From: Paractinoplanes maris
Lineage (GTDB): Bacteria; Actinomycetota; Actinomycetes; Mycobacteriales; Micromonosporaceae
Length of the DNA stretch: 64,000 bases
NCBI RefSeq assembly: GCF_023544465.1
Contig: NZ_JALPVL010000014.1
Span: 290,449-354,448 of the forward strand
Direction: 5' to 3'
Shown in pieces: positions 42,169-50,799 of this stretch. A program made the position numbers and the translations under genes. The notes under the pieces were generated by a model. That model was not told the DNA's origin. It saw nothing but the letters and a program-made list of their open reading frames with translations, and made no database searches. The stretch's first letter is position 1, and each line of letters starts with the position of its first letter.

Positions 42169-42497
42169 GCCGGCCGCCCCGCGGTCATCGGCCCGATGAC
42201 GGCCTGAACGCCGAGGACGATGCCCCGCCACTCCTGCTTCTTGGCGGCCCGGGCCCGCCGGCCGTCATCGGTCAACCGGTAGACGCGGCGCCGGCGGGCC
42301 GACGTCTCGTCCCAGTGGCTGGCCACCAGGCCGGCGCGCTCGAGGCGTTGCAGGGCCGGGTAGACCGTGCCCTCGGGCAGGTCGAACGCGCCGTCCGACC
42401 GGTCGCGCAGCGCGGTGATCACGGCGTATCCGTGCACCGGCCCGGCATCGTCCAGCACGGACAGCAGAAGGAGGTCGAGATGACCGCGGATGTCCAT
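42165..42497 (-). CDS. PadR family transcriptional regulator
   Basis: A 110-aa winged-helix protein, MDIRGHLDLLLLSVLDDAGP. The motifs HGYAVITALRDRSDGAFDL, PEGTVYPALQRLERAGLVA and RRRRVYRLTDDGRR are typical of PadR. The length is that of the short s2 subfamily. It is coupled to the downstream membrane protein gene. A CTAGG-N9-CCTAG dyad lies in its promoter spacer and is the likely autoregulatory operator. The predicted transcript begins within a few bases of the ATG. Confidence 0.92.
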   Translation of the reverse strand: MDIRGHLDLLLLSVLDDAGPVHGYAVITALRDRSDGAFDLPEGTVYPALQRLERAGLVASHWDETSARRRRVYRLTDDGRRARAAKKQEWRGIVLGVQAVIGPMTAGRPA

Positions 42498-42505
42498 GCC
42501 CAGGC

Positions 42506-42534
42506 ACGCTAGGCATAGAAGTCCTAGGTGTCAA
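42506..42534 (-). promoter_or_regulatory. padR promoter with palindromic operator
   Basis: On the minus strand TTGACA (42534-42529), 17 bp and TAGCGT (42511-42506) form a near-consensus promoter. CTAGG and CCTAG (42509-42527) form a perfect inverted repeat spanning the spacer. The ATG is 9 bp past the -10. Confidence 0.7.
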
Positions 42535-42544
42535 TGTCTCCGGG

Positions 42545-44341
42545 TCAGTTCAGGCTGCCACTCTCCTTGGCACGCCACCGGCGACGCAGCGCGAAGGCGG
42601 CCGACTTGGGCCGGCGGTCGCGGGTGAAGACGCCCTTCTTGTTGCCGTCGACCCGCATGATGCCGGACTTCGTGGCGAAGTCGGCGAAGTTCCACACCTG
42701 CTCGCCGACCACGGCGTCGCAGGCGTCGAACACCCGGTGGTTCATGTCCAGATAGTCGACCTGATACTCCTCGCTCCACGGCTGCGGGGTGAGTGAGTGC
42801 AGACCGGGCATGGTGTCGGCGCCGTATTCGGTGATGATGATCGGCTTGCCGTCGCCGGCCCACGCGGAGATCTCGCGGGTCCACTCCTGCTCGGCGCCGG
42901 CCAGGTCGCCGGTGTTGACGTACCAGCCGTAGTAGCGGTTGAGCATCAGGACGTCGGCGAACTGGGAGACGCGGCACTTGCCGTGCGGGGCGAGCATGAC
43001 GTTGACGAAGCCGACCGGCCGCGTCGGGTCGGCCGCACGGGCCACGTCGAAGAGCGGACGGAAGTAGTCCTCGGCGCCCGCGGTATCGGACTCGGGCTCG
43101 TTGGCGATCGACCACAGCACGACGCTCGGGTGGTTCTTGTCGCGGGCCACCAGCTCACGGATGGCCTGCGCGTGCACCTGCCGGGTCGCGTCGTTGACGG
43201 TCCCGGGCGAGAAGGTCTGATACCCCTGCCCGCCGAAGATGCCGCCACCGAGACCCATGTTGAGGCCGACGGCCGCGACCTCGTCGATGATCACGATCCC
43301 GTGCCGGTCGGCGTAGTCCAGGACCTCCTCCGAGTACGGGTAGTGCGAGGTCCGGAACGAGTTCGCGCCGATCCACTTCAGCAGCTCGAAGTCGTGCACC
43401 AGATGGGCGTCGCTGTGCGCCTTGCCGATGACCGCATGGTCCTCGTGCATGCCGAAGCCCTGGAAGTAGAAGGGCTCGCCGTTGATCAGGAACTGGGTGC
43501 CGCGCACCTCGACGGTGCGCACGCCCACCGGCTGATGGTAGGAGTCCCCCACCACGCCGGAGTCGTCGACGAGCCGCACCTCGAGGTCGTAGAGGTAGGC
43601 CGCGCCGGGCGCCCAGGCCCGGACACCGGGAACGTCGAGCCGACCGGAGGCCCCGGTCGCCTCGGCCACGACGGCACCGTCGGCGTCGCGGAGCACGACG
43701 TGCGTGTCGAAGCCGTCCGCGTCGGTCGCCGCACTGGTGTAGTCGACGGTGCCGTCGCCGGCGGCGAGTCCGGTCACGACGGTGAGGTCCTCGATCCGGG
43801 CCTGCGGGGTAGCCACCAGCCACACCGAGCGGTGCAGGCCGGCGAAGTTGAAGAAGTCGTGCCAGTAGATCTGAGCCGGGCCGGTGGGTGTCTGCTCGAT
43901 CACGCCCGGCGGGATCGACTGGAACGACAGCGTGTTGTTGACCAGCGCGGTGATCCGCAGTTCCTCGCCGGGGGTGACCAGCTCGGTGATGTCGGCCTCG
44001 AACGGCGTGTAGCCGCCCTCGTGGCTCATCACCTCGGTGTCGTTCACCCAGACGGTGGCCCGGTGGGTCGCGGACTCGAAGTGCAGCACGACGCGCTCAC
44101 CGGCCCAGCCCTTCGGCACGCGGGCGGTGCGCTGGTACCAGATGTCACCGAAGTAGTCCCGGACCGAGGCATCCGCGGCCAGGTCGTTGAAGCTGGCCGG
44201 CACAGCCATCTCCCGGGCGCCGGTCAACGGCCCGCGGAACCAGCCCGCATCCCGGCCGGCCGAGTCGCGGTCGAGCCGGAACGACCAGAGGCCGTCCAGT
44301 CGCTTCTTCTCACGGGTGGAGCTGTCCTGGGGACGCAGCAT
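42545..44341 (-). CDS. uidA: Beta-glucuronidase (glycoside hydrolase family 2)
   Basis: A 598-aa enzyme from ATG 44341, MLRPQDSSTREKKRLDGLWS. It has the sugar-binding domain (about residues 10-180), an immunoglobulin-like domain (about 180-280) and the TIM-barrel (about 280-590). Acid/base Glu lies in WSIANEPESD at about residue 413; the nucleophile Glu in IIITEYGADT at about 504. The glucuronidase-specific NKKGVF motif near the C-terminus and the length match E. coli UidA. AAAGGG precedes the start. It is divergent from a GPH symporter and next to a LacI regulator, forming a glucuronide utilisation locus. No signal peptide, so it is cytoplasmic. Confidence 0.95.
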   Translation of the reverse strand: MLRPQDSSTREKKRLDGLWSFRLDRDSAGRDAGWFRGPLTGAREMAVPASFNDLAADASVRDYFGDIWYQRTARVPKGWAGERVVLHFESATHRATVWVNDTEVMSHEGGYTPFEADITELVTPGEELRITALVNNTLSFQSIPPGVIEQTPTGPAQIYWHDFFNFAGLHRSVWLVATPQARIEDLTVVTGLAAGDGTVDYTSAATDADGFDTHVVLRDADGAVVAEATGASGRLDVPGVRAWAPGAAYLYDLEVRLVDDSGVVGDSYHQPVGVRTVEVRGTQFLINGEPFYFQGFGMHEDHAVIGKAHSDAHLVHDFELLKWIGANSFRTSHYPYSEEVLDYADRHGIVIIDEVAAVGLNMGLGGGIFGGQGYQTFSPGTVNDATRQVHAQAIRELVARDKNHPSVVLWSIANEPESDTAGAEDYFRPLFDVARAADPTRPVGFVNVMLAPHGKCRVSQFADVLMLNRYYGWYVNTGDLAGAEQEWTREISAWAGDGKPIIITEYGADTMPGLHSLTPQPWSEEYQVDYLDMNHRVFDACDAVVGEQVWNFADFATKSGIMRVDGNKKGVFTRDRRPKSAAFALRRRWRAKESGSLN

Positions 44342-44404
44342 GATCGGGCCCTTTCGCTTCGGTGATGTCCCCATTGACTCATCGAGCGCCGCCGGACCCC
44401 ATCG

Positions 44405-44459
44405 ATTGCCACGAGTTGCCCCGGTGCCGCGCCGCCCGCGAAGGGCAACTGGGTGCAAC
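44405..44459. promoter_or_regulatory. Operator-like half-sites between uidA and the GPH symporter gene
   Basis: ATTGCCACGAGTTGCC (from 44405) and AGGGCAACTGGGTGCAAC (44442-44459) carry the same GGCAACT-x-G-x-TGCAA-like element in opposite orientation, about 37 bp apart. They are the best candidates for binding by the adjacent LacI regulator, but neither is a perfect dyad. Confidence 0.4.
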
Positions 44460-44542
44460 AAGCTGTGCTCAGACCGCTACGGAGCCTCTACTGGCTACAT
44501 CCACCGACACCGCTCGATGCCAGCCCGAGGAGAACCGCTCCC

Positions 44543-46009
44543 ATGTCGATCAACGGCCTCGCCCCGAACCCGCTCATCGCGGGCGACCGGCTCAGCAGAA
44601 GGACGGTCGTCGGCTACGGCCTCGGCGACTTCGCCGGCAACCTCGCCTTCACCCTGTCCACCGCCTTCCTGCTCTACTACTACACCGATGTCGCCGGCAT
44701 CTCGGCGGCCGCGGTCGGCACCATGTTCCTCATCGTCCGGCTCTGGGACGCGTTCGCCGACACCTTCGCCGGCCGGCTCGTCGACCGCACGGTGACCCGC
44801 TGGGGCAAGTTCCGCCCGTTCATCCTCTTCGGCGCGGTTCCCCTGCTGTTCCTCAGCTTCCTGACCTTCCACGTGCCGTCCACGTTGTCCGACAACGGCA
44901 AACTGCTGTACGCCTACCTGACCTACGCCGTGCTCGGCCTGCTCTACTCCCTGGTCAACATCCCGTACGGCTCACTCGCGTCCGCGATGACCCAGTCGGT
45001 CCACCAGCGGGCCAAGCTGGTCGCCTCCCGGTTCTTCGGAGCAGCCGTCGGCGGCATCGTCCTGACCTACCTGATCGCTCCCCGGATCTCGGACGTGCGC
45101 TCACAGAAGGCGGATCTCACGGCCGAGGCGTACGCGGCCAAGGTCCAGACGATCTTCACCCAGACCACCGTCGCGTTCATCGTCATCGGCACCCTGGCCT
45201 ACCTGCTGACCTTCTATCTCTGCCGCGAGCAGGTGGTCCGGACCCAGCCCAAGGTGTCGATGCGCGAGACGATCGAGACCCTGAGGACCAACAAGCCGCT
45301 CGGCTACCTGTGTGCGGCCAGCTTCTTCTATCTCATCGGCCTGTTCGCGGTCGGCGGTGCGTCGGCCTACTACGCCCAGTACGTGATGGGCGACATCAGC
45401 TGGCTCGGCCCGATCACGCTGGTCAACGCGGGCACCTCGATCGTCCTGGCCCCGTTCATCCCGAAGCTCGTCAATCGCTTCGGCAAAAAGATGATCTTCC
45501 AGTACTGCGGCGTCTTCACCATCATCGGCGGCGTCGCCCTGTTCTTCACCCCGGCCGGGCTCGCCGTCCCCGCGCTGATCTTCCTGGCCGTCAAGGGCGT
45601 CGGCGCGGCTCTGATCAACACGGTGATGTTCGGTCTCGAGGCCGACACCGTCGAGTACGGCGAGTGGCAGACCGGCAAGCGGTCCGAAGGTTCCACGTAC
45701 GCGATCTTCTCCTTCACCCGCAAGATCACCCAGTCGATCGGCGGCGCGATCGGCGCCTGGGCCCTCGCGATCGGCGGTTACCTGTCGGCCACCACGGCCG
45801 TCCCCGACCCGATCCAGCCGGACTCGGCGATCTGGTCGATCCGCTTCACGATCGGGCTGCTGCCGGCCCTCGTCGCGGTGATCGCGATCGCCATCTTCTG
45901 GAAGTACCCGCTGACCGACGAGCGCTTCCGGCAGATCCGCGACGAGACCGAGCTCCGCAAGCGCGAGCAGGGACACCTCATCGCCCCCGACGGCCACGCG
46001 ATCGACTGA
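44543..46009 (+). CDS. Glycoside-pentoside-hexuronide:cation symporter
   Basis: A 488-aa permease from ATG 44543, MSINGLAPNPLIAGDRLSRR, with GAGGAGA upstream. It has 12 membrane segments and GPH motifs GYGLGDFAGNLAFTLSTAF and LWDAFADTFAGRLVDRT, and GLEADTVEYGEWQTGKRSEG, the conserved late loop of the family. It imports glucuronides or related glycosides with Na+ or H+. It is divergent from uidA and convergent with a LacI regulator 8 bp away, so it functions as the UidB-like transporter of this locus. Confidence 0.92.
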   Translation: MSINGLAPNPLIAGDRLSRRTVVGYGLGDFAGNLAFTLSTAFLLYYYTDVAGISAAAVGTMFLIVRLWDAFADTFAGRLVDRTVTRWGKFRPFILFGAVPLLFLSFLTFHVPSTLSDNGKLLYAYLTYAVLGLLYSLVNIPYGSLASAMTQSVHQRAKLVASRFFGAAVGGIVLTYLIAPRISDVRSQKADLTAEAYAAKVQTIFTQTTVAFIVIGTLAYLLTFYLCREQVVRTQPKVSMRETIETLRTNKPLGYLCAASFFYLIGLFAVGGASAYYAQYVMGDISWLGPITLVNAGTSIVLAPFIPKLVNRFGKKMIFQYCGVFTIIGGVALFFTPAGLAVPALIFLAVKGVGAALINTVMFGLEADTVEYGEWQTGKRSEGSTYAIFSFTRKITQSIGGAIGAWALAIGGYLSATTAVPDPIQPDSAIWSIRFTIGLLPALVAVIAIAIFWKYPLTDERFRQIRDETELRKREQGHLIAPDGHAID

Positions 46010-46016
46010 TCACTGC

Positions 46017-47021
46017 CTACGCCGCGGGCTTCCGGCACGGGCCGGTGGACTGCCGCTCGACGAACGTGACCGGCAGGACCAGCGGCGGAGCGCTGGGCCG
46101 GGCCCCGTGCAGGACGGCGATGCTGTTGCGGAGACCGGTCTCCCCCATGTGCCGCAGCGGCGCGGCGACGGTGGTCAGCCCCGGCTCGATGATCTCGCCG
46201 AACTGGACGTTGTCGAAACCCACGACGCTCACGTCCTCGGGGACGCGCAATCCGAGCGTCCGCAGGCCCTTCATCACCCCGATGGCCAGCTGGTCGTTGT
46301 AGGCCAGCACGGCGGTGGCCCCGAGGTCGGCCACCCGGGGCGCCTGCCGGAAACCGGCCACGACGGTCGGCGCGTTGGGACCGAGCCGCCGGACGTCCAG
46401 CTCCAGCTCCATCGCCGACTCGCGCAGGGCCCGCCACCGGACCCCCTCCGACCAGCTCTGTTCGGGACCGGCCACATAGAGGATGCTCTCGTGCCCGAGC
46501 ATGCCCAGATGCTCGGCCGCCCGCCGCACCCCGGGCGGATTGTCGGAGATCAGGCAGGACACCTCGGGGATCGTCCGGTTCAGCAGCACAGTCGCCTTCT
46601 GCTTGGCGATCAGCCGCAACGTCGAGTCGCTCATCCGGGAGCTGGCGAACACCAGGGTGTCGACCGCGCTCAGCTCGGCCTCGATGAGCTCCCGCTCGAG
46701 CTCCGGGGACTCGCTGGTGTGCGAGAGGATCAGCAGGTAGCCCTCGGCCCGCGCTGCGTCGGACGCCCCTTTGATGATCTCGCCGTAGAACGGATTGGTC
46801 ACGTCGGCCACGACCAGGCCGATCGCCCGGGTCGCCGGGGCGTGCGGCGAACCGCGCCCGTCCAGCCGCTCGGTGCGGTATCCGAGCCGCTCGGCGGCCT
46901 CGAGGATGGCCCGGGCCGTCCGCGCGCTGACCCGGCCCGGCCGGGCATACGCCCGGGACACGGTCGACGCCGCGACCCCGGCCTCCCGGGCCACGTCATA
47001 GATGGTCGGGCGCGTCGCCAT
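46017..47021 (-). CDS. LacI family transcriptional regulator
   Basis: A 334-aa regulator from ATG 47021, MATRPTIYDVAREAGVAAST. The HTH covers residues 5-55 (VSRAYARPGRVSARTARAIL); the sensor domain follows (AIGLVVADVTNPFYGEIIKG, VSVVGFDNVQFGEIIEPG, LTTVAAPLRHMGETG). The length is normal. It is next to the GPH symporter and uidA and is the likely uronide-responsive repressor. A longer frame upstream to 47216 has no matching sequence and is not used. Confidence 0.93.
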   Translation of the reverse strand: MATRPTIYDVAREAGVAASTVSRAYARPGRVSARTARAILEAAERLGYRTERLDGRGSPHAPATRAIGLVVADVTNPFYGEIIKGASDAARAEGYLLILSHTSESPELERELIEAELSAVDTLVFASSRMSDSTLRLIAKQKATVLLNRTIPEVSCLISDNPPGVRRAAEHLGMLGHESILYVAGPEQSWSEGVRWRALRESAMELELDVRRLGPNAPTVVAGFRQAPRVADLGATAVLAYNDQLAIGVMKGLRTLGLRVPEDVSVVGFDNVQFGEIIEPGLTTVAAPLRHMGETGLRNSIAVLHGARPSAPPLVLPVTFVERQSTGPCRKPAA

Positions 47022-47253
47022 CGTCCCAGCCCACGACGGCGGGACAGCCCCGTCGGCCGGTGATCGGCGACGACATCCGCCGGGATCGGCAGCACGACTC
47101 CGGGGTTTTTTACCGCGGCCGTGGCCGGTCTGACGTCCGATACAGGCTCCCGGTCGGGTTACGCCGACGATTCGCGCAGTCCATCGAGGACACGGCATAG
47201 TGGCCCGCGATGTCATCGACCGGCGTCACTCGCCGTAAGAACAGGTGGTTCAC

Positions 47254-48387
47254 GTGACGACGTTCCGTATCCAGCCGGCCCGAGTTGTCGCGTCGATGGC
47301 GGTGATCGGCGCGGCAATGGCGATGTCCCCCGCACCCGCGGCGGCGGCTTCGCCGGCGATCCGGATCCTGAGCGTCTCGTCGGAGACCGTGGCGTCCGGC
47401 GGGACTGTGCGGGTGCGGTTCCAGGCCACGAACAACAACCAGCGGACCGAGAAAGTCTTCGTGGCCGTCTCCGGCGGCCTGCGATGCACCGCCGGATGCT
47501 CCGCGGCCCAGGACATCGGACCCGGCCGGAGCCGGACCTTCGAGGCCACCGTTGTCGCTCCCGCGGTGAGCGCCGGCGAGGAGAGCGGCCGCAACCTCGC
47601 GGTCAGCGTGCGGATCAACGCTGAGACCGCGTTCGACCACCAGATGATCATCGTGAGCGGCGCCAGGAAGAGATCGTCCGCGGTGAGCCGGATCTCCGGC
47701 CGGATCCGTGACGCCGACGGCAGGGCGATCCGCGGCGCGGCCGTGACCGCCCGGGACAGCGCCGGGCACGAGCACCGGGCGGCCACCGATCGCGGCGGCC
47801 GGTTCTCGATCAGGTCGAGCGACAGCCGGCCGATCGCGGCCGGTCCGGTCACCGTCGTCGCGGCCAAAGACGGCTATCGCACCGCCCGCGCAACCGTGCG
47901 GGGCACCGCCGGCGACGCCGCGACCGTACGCCTGACCTTGGCCCCCGTCGCCGTCGCCGTCGCACCTACAACTCCGCCGTCGCCCACCGCGGCGGTGAGC
48001 CCCGCGGAGACCGGGCAGCCAGCCACGGCGAGCTTCGCGGCCGCGGCGCCGCCGGCCACCACCAAGACAGCCGGCGACGCGGGCAGCAGTCTGCTGCTGT
48101 TCACCCTTCTGGGCGGTTGTCTGATCGCGGCCGGCCTGGGCGCGCTCGCGCTGGTGGTCATCCGCCGCCGGAGCAGCCACCGACCGGGCATCCTGGTCAC
48201 CCACAGTGGCCCGAATCCGGCGTCAGCTCCGACGGCCGGCGCCCCGACGTCAGTCCTGCCCACGTTGTCGCCCCGCCCGCACGGACCGACCGCACTGGAC
48301 GGCAGCCGGCACGGCGACGTGGTCAACGGCCCCGGAGGACGTGCTCGAGCCGCTGTTCGAGACGACGGCGAGCTAGGTCGTCGCTGA
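47254..48387 (+). CDS. Secreted carboxypeptidase-regulatory-like protein with C-terminal anchor
   Basis: A 377-aa exported protein. GTG 47254 is preceded by AGGTGG at 5 bp; GTG 47245 is less likely. The signal peptide ends near AAAASP at about residue 34. Two beta-sandwich parts follow (about 35-140 and 148-225, the latter with SGRIRDADGRAIRGAAVT typical of carboxypeptidase regulatory repeats). A Thr/Ala/Pro-rich stalk precedes a hydrophobic helix (LLLFTLLGGCLIAAGL) and a 70-residue cytoplasmic tail. It has no LPXTG and no sortase nearby. The 3' end overlaps the convergent phosphotransferase gene by 65 bp. Confidence 0.78.
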   Translation: MTTFRIQPARVVASMAVIGAAMAMSPAPAAAASPAIRILSVSSETVASGGTVRVRFQATNNNQRTEKVFVAVSGGLRCTAGCSAAQDIGPGRSRTFEATVVAPAVSAGEESGRNLAVSVRINAETAFDHQMIIVSGARKRSSAVSRISGRIRDADGRAIRGAAVTARDSAGHEHRAATDRGGRFSIRSSDSRPIAAGPVTVVAAKDGYRTARATVRGTAGDAATVRLTLAPVAVAVAPTTPPSPTAAVSPAETGQPATASFAAAAPPATTKTAGDAGSSLLLFTLLGGCLIAAGLGALALVVIRRRSSHRPGILVTHSGPNPASAPTAGAPTSVLPTLSPRPHGPTALDGSRHGDVVNGPGGRARAAVRDDGELGRR

Positions 48388-49213
48388 TCTTCAGCCCGGA
48401 ATCTCGCCATGGCTGGGCAACCTTCACCGGGTCCGGCAGGTAGCCGACGAGGTCCATGACATTCCAGTACCGGACCACGTCCGCGTCGCGGCGATCGTCG
48501 GCGCGGCGACGGTAGGCGGACGTGAACGCCGCCGCGGCTTCAACGCCGTGCACCATCGCCAGGTAGGTGGCGGCGTGCGCGACATCCAGATCCGCCGGTC
48601 CCCACGACGTCTCGACCCAATCGACGACACCGCTGATCCGCCCTCGTGACCACAGCAGGTTCCCCAGGTGGAAGTCGCGGTGCAGGAAAGTGCCCACATA
48701 GTCCGGTGCCGGTTGCCCCAGCAGCTCGAACGCCTGATTCCACAACGCCGGCCGCTGTGCCCACCCGGGCCTGACGTGTTTGCCCGGCGGCGCCCACGAT
48801 TGGTAGGTCCGGGGCCGGCGCCCCGGTCCCGGCTCGAACTGATGGATGGTGGCGAGCATCTGCGCCGACGCCCGCAGGACCTCGTCCGAGGCGGAGTCCA
48901 GGCGCAGTCTCCCGGGAAGCCACGACATGAGGTGAGCCGGGGCGCCGGCCGCATCTCCCGACAAGTCGAGGGCGATGCTCGACGGCGCCGGAATCCGTGA
49001 GCCGTCGAGTTGCTGGTGCACGGTCGCCTCCCGGGCCAGCAGCCCGGCCGCGTGCCGTCGCCATGGCTGTCTGGTCATCAGCCGCAGAACGGCCCGCTGA
49101 CCGTCCTCCCCGGTGAGGCCCAGCATGGTCGACGTCCAGCCTCCGGTCAGGCGCCGCACCTGGACGATCCGGCGTTGCCAAGCAGACTCGGCCCAGCCGA
49201 CAGCGGTGACCAC
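48323..49213 (-). CDS. Aminoglycoside phosphotransferase (APH) family protein
   Basis: A 296-aa kinase-fold protein from GTG 49213. The catalytic loop is FLHRDFHLGNLLW at about residue 178, and the metal-binding Asp in GVVDWVETSWGPADLDVAH at about 197. The N-lobe is RRLTGGWTSTMLGL, glycine-rich. The family phosphorylates aminoglycosides, homoserine, choline-like or other small molecules; the substrate here is unknown and resistance is only one possibility. It is monocistronic and convergent with the gene before it. Confidence 0.85.
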   Translation of the reverse strand: MVTAVGWAESAWQRRIVQVRRLTGGWTSTMLGLTGEDGQRAVLRLMTRQPWRRHAAGLLAREATVHQQLDGSRIPAPSSIALDLSGDAAGAPAHLMSWLPGRLRLDSASDEVLRASAQMLATIHQFEPGPGRRPRTYQSWAPPGKHVRPGWAQRPALWNQAFELLGQPAPDYVGTFLHRDFHLGNLLWSRGRISGVVDWVETSWGPADLDVAHAATYLAMVHGVEAAAAFTSAYRRRADDRRDADVVRYWNVMDLVGYLPDPVKVAQPWRDSGLKISDDLARRRLEQRLEHVLRGR

Positions 49214-49260
49214 GCACCCATCCTGTCATCGGGTGGGGCACCGCCGGATCGCCCGGTCTG

Positions 49261-50685
49261 TCACTCGCGGACCACCCGGAACGTCTTCAGCTCGGGGTCG
49301 GCGGCGTCGGGAATCGTCATCCCGGCCGCCTTACCGGCGCGCAGGTAGGTCACGACCGCTTCGTTGAACCGCTCCCCCGGCAGCACCGCCGGCACACCGG
49401 GCGGGTACGGGCTGATCATCTCCGCGGCGATCCGTCCGACCGGGTCGGCCACCTGCTCCGTCTGGGCGAAGTAGGCGTCGCGCGGATTCAGCACCTGGTC
49501 GAGATTCAGCTCCTCCAACGGCGGCACGGCGGGCGGCGGCGACTCCGGCGCGGGTGGGTCGCCGGCGAGCCGTTCCAGCGCTGTGGCGAGACGGTCGAGG
49601 GCGGCGTCGTCATCGGCGTACGTCAGGGAACAGACGATCCGCCGGCTGTCGCCGAGCTGGGTGATCAGCCCGCACTCCGACTCCAGCCATTCGCGGGCCT
49701 GGTATCCGGTGATGCCGAGAGCGGAGACGTCGACGCTGAGCTTGAGCGGATCCCACTCGGCGACCGCGTCGTGCCCGATGATCGAGGAGTCCATCACCTC
49801 CAGACCCTTGACCCGGTCCAGGCGTTCCCGCAGCCGGCCCGCCCGCTCCAGCGCCTCGGTGAGCAGCTGCCGGCCCTCCCGGACCATCCGGCGCCGGAAG
49901 CCGTCGATGGCTCCGAACATCAGCGGCGACGGGCTCGTCGTCGTGATCAGATCCAGCCGCAGCCGCAGGTCGACCGGATCGACCAGGTCGCCGCCGACCA
50001 GCATGACCGACGACTGGCAGAAGCCTCCGTCCGCCTTGTGCAGGCTCTGCACGACGATGTCGGCGCCGGCCCGCACCGCGGCCGTCGGCATGTCCGGGTG
50101 GAACGGGAAGTGCCCGCCCCAGGCCTCGTCGACCAGCAACGGGATGCCGTGCCCGTGACACAGCTCGGCGATGGCCCGGACGTCCGCGCCGGTCCCGTAC
50201 TCGGTCGGTGTGATCATCAAGGCGGCGCTGATCTCCGGATGGTGGCGCAGTGCCTCGGCCACGTCGGCGGCGGCCGCCGGGTGGGCGATCTGGTTCTCGT
50301 GGTCCCAGCGCGGGCGCAACCACACGGGGTGGGCTCCGGCCAGGATCAGTGAGGCCACCACCGACTTGTGCACGTTGCGGTCGACCAGGATCGTGCGTCC
50401 GGGACCGGTGACGGTCAGCATCGCCGTGTGGATGGAGATGCTCGACCCGCAGGTGGTGAAGACGGCCTGACGGGCGCCCACCGCGTCGGCGAACAACTCC
50501 TCGGCCTGCGGCACGGCGGTCTTGGCGTTGATGACGTCGGCCTCGAACGCGCCCCGGGACAGCACCGCCGCCGTCCGCTCGTCGATGCCCCGGCCGAGGC
50601 GGTGCCCGGGCAGGGCGAAGGTGTACTGGTCCTCGCGCCGGAACTGCTCGATGGCATCGAGAACGGGAGTGGTCTCGTGATCCAT
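49261..50685 (-). CDS. Orn/Lys/Arg decarboxylase family protein (PLP)
   Basis: A 474-aa protein from ATG 50685, MDHETTPVLDAIEQFRREDQ. It is a fold-type I PLP enzyme: GHRLGRGI, STCGSSISIHTAMLT-like segment (TTCGSSIS) at about residue 80, ADIVVQSLHKADGGF with the Schiff-base Lys at about residue 222, and the family C-terminal domain (ISPYPPGVPAVLPGERF). It decarboxylates lysine, arginine or ornithine to a diamine. The length corresponds to the short (about 480-residue) Gram-positive group. It is divergent from an M20 peptidase gene, which fits amino-acid turnover. Confidence 0.9.
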   Translation of the reverse strand: MDHETTPVLDAIEQFRREDQYTFALPGHRLGRGIDERTAAVLSRGAFEADVINAKTAVPQAEELFADAVGARQAVFTTCGSSISIHTAMLTVTGPGRTILVDRNVHKSVVASLILAGAHPVWLRPRWDHENQIAHPAAAADVAEALRHHPEISAALMITPTEYGTGADVRAIAELCHGHGIPLLVDEAWGGHFPFHPDMPTAAVRAGADIVVQSLHKADGGFCQSSVMLVGGDLVDPVDLRLRLDLITTTSPSPLMFGAIDGFRRRMVREGRQLLTEALERAGRLRERLDRVKGLEVMDSSIIGHDAVAEWDPLKLSVDVSALGITGYQAREWLESECGLITQLGDSRRIVCSLTYADDDAALDRLATALERLAGDPPAPESPPPAVPPLEELNLDQVLNPRDAYFAQTEQVADPVGRIAAEMISPYPPGVPAVLPGERFNEAVVTYLRAGKAAGMTIPDAADPELKTFRVVRE

Positions 50686-50799
50686 GAGTCGCGGCGTACC
50701 CCCGGACCAGCGGGTCATTCGTCCGATCACCCGTCGGCGAGAGGAATGCCGGCGCGGTCGCCGGGTAGCCGACCGGCTCGACCACCGGAGGGAGCCACC

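Noticed and set aside
47254..48387. Third sortase substrate
   Set aside because: It has a C-terminal helix but a 70-residue tail, no GGVxTGDG motif, and no adjacent sortase.
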